Source of the DNA: Roseicella aerolata
Lineage (GTDB): Bacteria; Pseudomonadota; Alphaproteobacteria; Acetobacterales; Acetobacteraceae
Assembly: GCF_020523605.1 (NCBI RefSeq)
Contig: NZ_JAJAQI010000020.1
Coordinates: 1 to 64,000 of the forward strand
Length of the DNA stretch: 64,000 bases
Direction of reading: 5' to 3'
The position numbers and the translations under genes are program-made. This document shows positions 58,746 through 64,000 of this stretch, piece after piece. Within the stretch, counting starts at the first letter, position 1. Each line of letters starts with the position of its first letter. A model generated the notes under the pieces. That model saw only the letters and a list, made by a program, of their open reading frames with translations. It did not search any database and was not told the origin of the DNA.

Positions 58746-61700
58746 ATGCTGACCAGGCGCAGCGCGGGGCAGGCGGGCCGCCAGCGGCTCGCCGCCGCCT
58801 ATCAGGGACTTGCGAGCGGCGGGACGGATCGCCGCGAATTCCTCCGCCAGGCGGGGCTGGGCGGGGTCGGGCTGGCAGCGCTCGGGACGCTCGGGACGCA
58901 GGTTGCCCGGGCACAGGTCGCCCATACGGTGCCGGATCGCGCCGTGCCGGCGCGCCGCATCAAGAATGTCTGCACCCATTGCTCCGTCGGCTGTTCGGTC
59001 ATTGCGGAGGTGCAGAACGGCGTCTGGACCGGGCAGGAGCCGGCCTGGGAATCGCCGATCAACCGCGGCACGCATTGCGCCAAGGGCGCCAGCGTCCGGG
59101 AGATCGTGCATGGCGATCGCCGGCTGAAATACCCGATGAAGCTGGCGGGCGGGCAGTGGCAGCGCCTCTCCTGGGACCAGGCACTGGACGAGATCTCGGA
59201 GAAATTGCTGCAGATCCGCGAGAAATCCTCGCCCGAGGCGGTGTTCTGGCTCGGTAGCGCCAAATTCACCAATGAAGCCGCCTACCTCTTCCGGAAGTTC
59301 GGTGCCTTCTGGGGCACCAACAACATCGATCACCAGGCCCGCATCTGCCACAGCACCACGGTTGCCGGTGTCGCCAATACCTTCGGCTACGGCGCCCAGA
59401 CCAACAGCTACAACGATATCCGCAATTCCAAGACGATGATCGTGATGGGCGGCAATCCGGCCGAATCCCATCCCATCGCCACCCAGCACCTGCTGGCGGG
59501 GCGGGAGCTCAACCGCTCCAATTTCTTCGTCGTCGATCCGCGCTTCACCCGCACGGCGGCCCATGCCACGGATTATGTCCGCATCCGCCCCGGCACCGAC
59601 ATCCCCGTGATCTGGGGTATGCTCTGGCACATCTTCGAGAATGGCTGGGAGGACAAGGAGTTCATCCGCCAGCGCGTCTACGGCATGGACGAGGTCCGGC
59701 GCGAGGTGACGAAGTGGAACCCGGAGGAGGTGCTGCGGGTGACCGGCGTGCCGGAGGCGCAGATCAAGCGCATGGCGCAGGTCTTCGCCACGCAGAAGCC
59801 GGCGACGCTGATCTGGTGCATGGGCGCGACGCAGAAGACGGTCGGCACCGCCAATGTCCGCGCTTTCTCCATCCTCTGCATGGCGACCGGCAATGTCGGC
59901 TCGGCCGGGACCGGCTGCAACATCTTCCGCGGCCATACCAACGTCCAGGGCGCGACCGATCTCGGCCTCGATATCGCGACCCTGCCGGCCTATTACGGGC
60001 TGGATGAGGCCGCCTGGCGGCATTGGTGCCGCGTCTGGCAGGTGGACTATGAGTGGATGCAGGGCCGCTTCGCCAGCAAGAAGCTGATGGAGACGCCCGG
60101 CATCCCGAGCACCCGCTGGTTCGACGCCGTGGTGCTGCCGCGCGACCAGGTCGACCAGCCTTCGAACTTCAAGGCCATGTTCGTCATGGGGCATGGCGGC
60201 AACACCGTCACCCGCATGCCGGAGATGGTGAAGGCGCTCGAGAAGCTGGACCTGCTGGTGGTGTGCGACCCGCACCCGACCACCTATGCGCAGGTCTCCG
60301 ACCGGCAGGACGGGACCTACCTGCTGCCGATCTGCACGAATTTCGAGACGGTCGGCAGCCGCACCGCCTCCAACCGCTCGCTGCAATGGGGCGAGAAGAT
60401 CGTCGAGCCGATCTTCGAGAGCCGCAACGACTACGACGTGATGTATGCTCTGGCGAAGCGGCTCGGCTTCGCCGACGAGTTGTTCAAGAACATCGGCGTC
60501 AAGGACGGCGTCGTCGTGGTCGAGGACATCCTGCGGGAGATCAACCGCGGCACCTGGGCGCTGGGCTATACTGGCCAGTCGCCGGAGCGGCTCAGGCTGC
60601 ACATGGCGAACCAGCAGCATTTCGACATCACCACGCTGCGGGGCGCCAAGGGCACGCCGGTGGAGGGCGAGGTCTATGGCCTGCCCTGGCCCTGCTGGGG
60701 CACGCCGGAGATGAAGCATCCCGGCACGCACATCCTTTATGACAACTCCCTGCATGTGAAGGAGGGGGGCGGCACCTTCCGCGCCCGTTTCGGGGTGGAG
60801 CGGAACGGCGAGACCCTGCTGGCCGAGGGGAGCTACTCCAAGGGCTCGGAGATCCAGGACGGCTATCCGGAATTCACCGTCGCCGTCCTCAAGCGCCTCG
60901 GCTGGTTCGACGATCTCTCGGCGCATGAGAAGGAGATCATCGGCCGCGTCGGCGGAGAGAATATCGACCGCGTCTCCTGGTCGACGGACCTCTCGGGCGG
61001 CATCATCCGCGTTGCCATGGACCATGGCTGCCTGCCCTACGGCAATGCCAAGGCCCGTGCCCTCGCCTGGAACCTGCCCGATCCGGTGCCGATGCACCGG
61101 GAGCCGCTCTATACCCCGCGCACCGACCTGATCCCTTCGCTCGACCAGGCCGCGGTGCTGGCGGCGGACCCGAACGCGCCGGCCCCCGCCGGCACCTACC
61201 CGGCGCTGCGCGATCGCCGCGGCTTCCGCATGCCGCATCTCGGCCTCACGGTGCAGATGCGCTCCCACACCGTGGCGCGCGAGTTCCCCATCATCCTGAC
61301 CAGCGGCCGATTGGTGGAGTACGAGGGCGGCGGCGAGGAGACCCGATCCAACAAGTGGCTGGCCGAGTTGCAGCAGGACATGTTCGTCGAGATCAACCCG
61401 GCCGATGCGGCGGAGCGGGGCATCCGGAACGCGCAGTATGTCTGGGTGCTGGGGCCGGAGAACGACGCGCGCGTCAAGGTCAAGGCCATGATCACGGAGC
61501 GGGTCGGCAAGGGGGTCGCCTTCATGCCCTTCCACTTCGGCGGCTGGTTCCAGGGCGAGGACCGCCGGCGCTTCTATCCGCCCGGCACCGATCCCGTCGT
61601 ACTGGGCGAGAGCGTCAATACCGTGACCACCTATGGCTACGACCCCGTGACCTTCATGCAGGAGACCAAGGTCACCCTCTGCCAGATCAGGAGCGCCTGA
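58746..61700 (+). CDS. fdhA: Formate dehydrogenase alpha subunit, molybdo/tungsto-enzyme
   Basis: A 984-residue catalytic subunit, Tat-exported (DRREFLRQAGLGG). The [4Fe-4S] ligands are Cys76, 79, 83 and 111 (CTHCSVGC...HCAKG), and the metal ligand is Cys near 201 (QARICHSTT), so no selenocysteine is used. It oxidises formate to CO2 and passes electrons to the beta and gamma subunits. The molybdopterin-binding text NPAESHPIATQHLL and PFHFGGWFQGEDRR is intact. Gap of 12 bases from the Tat small gene. Confidence 0.95.
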   Translation: MLTRRSAGQAGRQRLAAAYQGLASGGTDRREFLRQAGLGGVGLAALGTLGTQVARAQVAHTVPDRAVPARRIKNVCTHCSVGCSVIAEVQNGVWTGQEPAWESPINRGTHCAKGASVREIVHGDRRLKYPMKLAGGQWQRLSWDQALDEISEKLLQIREKSSPEAVFWLGSAKFTNEAAYLFRKFGAFWGTNNIDHQARICHSTTVAGVANTFGYGAQTNSYNDIRNSKTMIVMGGNPAESHPIATQHLLAGRELNRSNFFVVDPRFTRTAAHATDYVRIRPGTDIPVIWGMLWHIFENGWEDKEFIRQRVYGMDEVRREVTKWNPEEVLRVTGVPEAQIKRMAQVFATQKPATLIWCMGATQKTVGTANVRAFSILCMATGNVGSAGTGCNIFRGHTNVQGATDLGLDIATLPAYYGLDEAAWRHWCRVWQVDYEWMQGRFASKKLMETPGIPSTRWFDAVVLPRDQVDQPSNFKAMFVMGHGGNTVTRMPEMVKALEKLDLLVVCDPHPTTYAQVSDRQDGTYLLPICTNFETVGSRTASNRSLQWGEKIVEPIFESRNDYDVMYALAKRLGFADELFKNIGVKDGVVVVEDILREINRGTWALGYTGQSPERLRLHMANQQHFDITTLRGAKGTPVEGEVYGLPWPCWGTPEMKHPGTHILYDNSLHVKEGGGTFRARFGVERNGETLLAEGSYSKGSEIQDGYPEFTVAVLKRLGWFDDLSAHEKEIIGRVGGENIDRVSWSTDLSGGIIRVAMDHGCLPYGNAKARALAWNLPDPVPMHREPLYTPRTDLIPSLDQAAVLAADPNAPAPAGTYPALRDRRGFRMPHLGLTVQMRSHTVAREFPIILTSGRLVEYEGGGEETRSNKWLAELQQDMFVEINPADAAERGIRNAQYVWVLGPENDARVKVKAMITERVGKGVAFMPFHFGGWFQGEDRRRFYPPGTDPVVLGESVNTVTTYGYDPVTFMQETKVTLCQIRSA

Positions 61701-61773
61701 GCATGGCTGCGATCGAGGAGCGCCGAATGGCGCGGAGCGTGAATCGTAGCCACTCCCGAAGGGAGACACACGC

Positions 61774-62370
61774 ATGGCCCGCCTGAAATTCCTCTGCGAC
61801 AGCGATCGCTGCATCGAGTGCAATGCCTGCGTCACCGCCTGCAAGAACGAGCACGAGGTGCCCTGGGGCATCAACCGCCGGCGGGTGGTGACGCTGAACG
61901 ACGGTAAGCCCGGGGAGCGCAGCATCTCCATGGCCTGCATGCACTGCACCGACGCGCCCTGTGCCGCGGTCTGCCCCACCTCCTGCTTCTACGGCACGGC
62001 GGATGCGCTCGTGCTGCACGACAAGGACCTGTGCATCGGCTGCGGCTACTGCTTCTACGCCTGCCCCTTCGGCGCGCCGCAATATCCGCGTGTCGGCAAT
62101 TTCGGCGGGCGCGGCAAGATGGATAAATGCACTTACTGCGCCGGCGGCCCGCAGCAGGACAACACCGCCGTCGAGTACATGCAGTACGGCAGCAACCGCA
62201 TCGCCGAAGGCAAGCTGCCGCTCTGCGCCGAGATGTGCTCGACCAAGGCGCTGCTCGCCGGCGATGGCGAGATCATCGCCGCGATCTACCGCGAGAGGGT
62301 GCAGCAGCGCGGTTTCGGCTCCGGCGCCTGGGGCTGGCGCACCGCCTACAAGCAGGAGCTGACGGTATGA
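61774..62370 (+). CDS. fdhB: Formate dehydrogenase beta subunit, four-cluster ferredoxin
   Basis: A 198-residue electron-transfer subunit. It carries several CxxCxxC groups for four [4Fe-4S] clusters: CIECNACVTACKN, CMHCTDAPCAAVCPTSC, CIGCGYCFYACPFG and CTYC with C-terminal CAEMCST. It passes electrons from fdhA to the cytochrome b subunit. Its TGA overlaps the fdhC start as ATGA. AAGGGAGACACACGC precedes ATG 61774, 73 bases past fdhA. Confidence 0.94.
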   Translation: MARLKFLCDSDRCIECNACVTACKNEHEVPWGINRRRVVTLNDGKPGERSISMACMHCTDAPCAAVCPTSCFYGTADALVLHDKDLCIGCGYCFYACPFGAPQYPRVGNFGGRGKMDKCTYCAGGPQQDNTAVEYMQYGSNRIAEGKLPLCAEMCSTKALLAGDGEIIAAIYRERVQQRGFGSGAWGWRTAYKQELTV

Positions 62371-63560
62371 GGGCGCTTCCTGTCGCAGCTTGCGTGCTGG
62401 CGCTTTCCCTCGTCGGCACGGCCCTGGCGCAGCAGCAGGAGCAGGCACCCGGCCTGCCCGCCGGCTCGGCCGAGGTGCAGTCCGCCGCGCCGGAGGTCGG
62501 CGCCGGCCGCGGCGGGCCGAACAGCACCCAGCCCAATTCCTCCGAACCGTCGCTGCCGACGGGCCAGCCGCGCAGCGCGGCGCCGGAGGGGATCGCGCCC
62601 CGGCCGCCCAGGCCGGTCACGCCCATCCCCGCGCCGCCGCCGATGACGGCGCGGGGCGGCCCTGATGCGGCGGAGGTCGAACTGCAGCACGCGCTCCGCG
62701 GTGGCGTCATCCAGGGCATGGTCAGCATCCCTAACCAGTCGGCCGGCATCCTGATCCAGCCGGAAGGGCGGGACTGGCGCGGCTTCCGCACCCGGACGCT
62801 GACCATCGCCGGCGCCGCCCTCGTGCTCGGCATGGTTGTGCTTCTCGGCATCCTGTACTTCTGGAAGGGGCCGCAGCGCATCGAGGCCGGACGCTCCGGC
62901 CGCAGCATCGAGCGCTACGGCCCGCTCGAGCGGGTCAATCACTGGATGGTCGCATCCAGCTTCGTCATCCTCGGCCTCAGCGGGCTCAACATCACCTTCG
63001 GCGCCTATGTGCTGCGCCCGGTGATCGGGGCGGAGGCCTTCACCACCTTCACCCTCTGGACCCAGGCGGCGCACCACTTCCTGTCCTTCCCCTTCACCTT
63101 CGGCATCATTGTCATGCTGCTGATCTGGGCACGGGACAACCTGCCGGCGCGCGTCGACCTCGCCTGGATCCGCGCGGGCGGACCCTTCGCCAAGGGGCAC
63201 CCGCCGGCCGGCCGGTTCAACCCCGCGCAGAAGGGGCTCTACTGGTTCACCATCCTCGGCGGGCTGGTGGCGGCGGTCAGCGGCTACCTGCTGATGGCGC
63301 CGGCGCTCCTCGACAACATCAGCAGCCAGCAGGTGGCGCATGTCGTCCATGCCGGCATGGCCATGCTGATGATTGCCGCCATCCTGGTGCACATCTATGT
63401 CGGCACGATCGGTGCCGAGGGCGCCTTCGAGGCGATGTCCACCGGCCGCGTCGATTTCAACTACGCGCGGGAGCATAACAGCCTCTGGGTGGAGGAACGT
63501 CTGACCGAGGCGCGGCGGAGCGTGGCCCCCGCCGATGCCAGGACGGCCGGAGCGGATTGA
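62367..63560 (+). CDS. fdhC: Formate dehydrogenase gamma subunit, cytochrome b556
   Basis: A 397-residue membrane subunit with four helices in the C-terminal half. His ligands for two hemes are in ERVNHWMVASSF, QAAHHFLSFPF, VAHVVHAGMAM and AAILVHIYVG. It passes electrons to quinone. A signal-like start (VAACVLALSLVGTALA) and an unusual Pro/Ala-rich periplasmic lead of about 100 residues precede a helix at about 150, longer than in E. coli FdnI. ATGA overlap with fdhB shows translational coupling. Confidence 0.9.
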   Translation: MRALPVAACVLALSLVGTALAQQQEQAPGLPAGSAEVQSAAPEVGAGRGGPNSTQPNSSEPSLPTGQPRSAAPEGIAPRPPRPVTPIPAPPPMTARGGPDAAEVELQHALRGGVIQGMVSIPNQSAGILIQPEGRDWRGFRTRTLTIAGAALVLGMVVLLGILYFWKGPQRIEAGRSGRSIERYGPLERVNHWMVASSFVILGLSGLNITFGAYVLRPVIGAEAFTTFTLWTQAAHHFLSFPFTFGIIVMLLIWARDNLPARVDLAWIRAGGPFAKGHPPAGRFNPAQKGLYWFTILGGLVAAVSGYLLMAPALLDNISSQQVAHVVHAGMAMLMIAAILVHIYVGTIGAEGAFEAMSTGRVDFNYAREHNSLWVEERLTEARRSVAPADARTAGAD

Positions 63561-63569
63561 GAGAGGGCC

Positions 63570-64000
63570 TCAGCCGGTGGCGTCGCGGATGCGGTCCAGG
63601 TGCAGCTCGGCCCTGGCGCCCCAGCCGCTGACGCCTTCCGGCACCTCCGGCCGGAAGGCCTCGTAGAGCCGGAAGCCCGTGCGGTTCAGCTCCTCGGGCG
63701 GCAGCCGGGCGGCGAGGCTTTCCATCGCCGCCCGCACCCCCGGGAGCCGCTCGCCGAAGGCGCGTGCGACATAGGCCTGCACGGCACCCGGCCCGGCGGG
63801 CCTGCCATCCGGCTCGGCGGCGAGCAACTGGCCATCGCTCTCGGTCACCGGGATCTCGCGCCCGAGCAGGCGCACCGTCCGGCGCGCCTGTGCCAGGCGG
63901 CGCGCCTTCGGGTCGGCGTCACCCTCCTCGGCAAGGCCCAGCCGCCTCGCCTTGGCGCGCGCCGCCGTGCCGGCCACCGCGCTGGCCAGGCTGAGCGCCG
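63570..64000 (-). CDS. Unrecognised protein, N terminus outside window
   Basis: The frame is open to the right edge, so the start is not in view; only about 143 residues are seen. The visible part is charged and helical with conserved-looking ends: ARRTVRLLGREIPV, AVQAYVARAFGERLPGVRAAM, PPEELNRTGFRLYEAFRPEVP and GWGARAELHLDRIR. I do not recognise a characterised family. It converges on the formate dehydrogenase operon with a 9-base gap. Confidence 0.55.
   Translation of the reverse strand, partial: ALSLASAVAGTAARAKARRLGLAEEGDADPKARRLAQARRTVRLLGREIPVTESDGQLLAAEPDGRPAGPGAVQAYVARAFGERLPGVRAAMESLAARLPPEELNRTGFRLYEAFRPEVPEGVSGWGARAELHLDRIRDATG

Noticed and set aside
59340-59360. Selenocysteine (TGA) in formate dehydrogenase
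   Set aside because: The metal-ligand codon here is TGC (Cys), in frame with no TGA.
61703-61786. 27-residue frame between fdhA and fdhB
   Set aside because: No conserved feature and it overlaps the fdhB start in another frame; chance is likelier.
58356-61979. Open frame of over 1,200 codons antisense to fdhA
   Set aside because: The plus-strand gene has all formate dehydrogenase motifs; the antisense text is compositionally biased and motif-free.

Overview
The window is a GC-rich (about 70% by eye), gene-dense bacterial chromosome segment. Protein character, PII/glutamine synthetase pairing, a class I PHA synthase, a type-2 ArgC, a Cys-type NAD formate dehydrogenase and a tripartite tricarboxylate transporter all point to an alphaproteobacterium. 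The closest fit I can infer is Acetobacteraceae (Roseomonas-like); there is no rRNA here to settle it. I see no prophage, CRISPR array, plasmid functions or intact insertion sequence. Only the 3' end of an IS110-type transposase sits at the left edge.

Layout. 1-2.3 kb: transposase remnant, a GntP/CitM-like permease and a small membrane protein. 2.5-5.9 kb (minus): a coupled operon Nudix - AlaX - sulfurtransferase - cystathionine beta-lyase. 6-12 kb: EamA exporter, a remnant inverted repeat, a hybrid histidine kinase, then a zinc-uptake unit (Zur-like site, 39-codon leader gene, znuC, znuB with an apparent CTG start) and a cupin. 12-17.3 kb (minus): two SDRs, a NodB-type deacetylase and a peptide-type binding protein, likely one catabolic operon, plus an EamA gene. 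17.4-27.7 kb: phosphoesterase, flavin monooxygenase facing a P450, YdjC/ChbG deacetylase, erythromycin-esterase-like protein with a Clp1-like P-loop kinase and an SDR, an APH-type kinase and DNA polymerase IV.

27.8-31.9 kb: two small membrane proteins, glnA and glnB with a good sigma-54 promoter, and an aminotransferase. 32-39.2 kb: tRNA-His, a catalytically divergent SDR, a repeat-containing lipoprotein, aspartate dehydrogenase, MFS, M20 amidohydrolase, IlvD/Edd dehydratase and a decayed VOC gene. 39.2-41.9 kb: rplM-rpsI with promoter and terminator, argC, gamma-carbonic anhydrase. 42-48 kb: tctA-tctB-tctC divergent from an oxalyl-CoA-synthetase-like ligase and a PanE-like reductase. 48.1-51.2 kb: tandem paralogous lipoproteins and phaC. 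51.4-57.9 kb: lipoprotein, alaC-type aminotransferase, hom, glpX, recJ, tRNA-Glu. 58.1-63.6 kb: a secreted Pro-rich protein and the formate dehydrogenase operon (Tat small protein, alpha, beta, gamma), then an unidentified partial gene.

Most of the window is ordinary core metabolism: nitrogen (glnB/glnA, aspartate dehydrogenase, aminotransferases), amino acids (argC, hom, alaC, metC), formate oxidation, carbon storage and organic-acid import. The parts that reward a second look are the zinc leader gene and CTG start, the Clp1-like kinase operon, the tandem and internally repeated lipoproteins, the SDR without its catalytic Tyr/Lys, the decayed VOC gene with a palindrome over its start, and a family of GC-rich hairpins at gene ends. 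I did not find a clear, wholly new multi-gene system.
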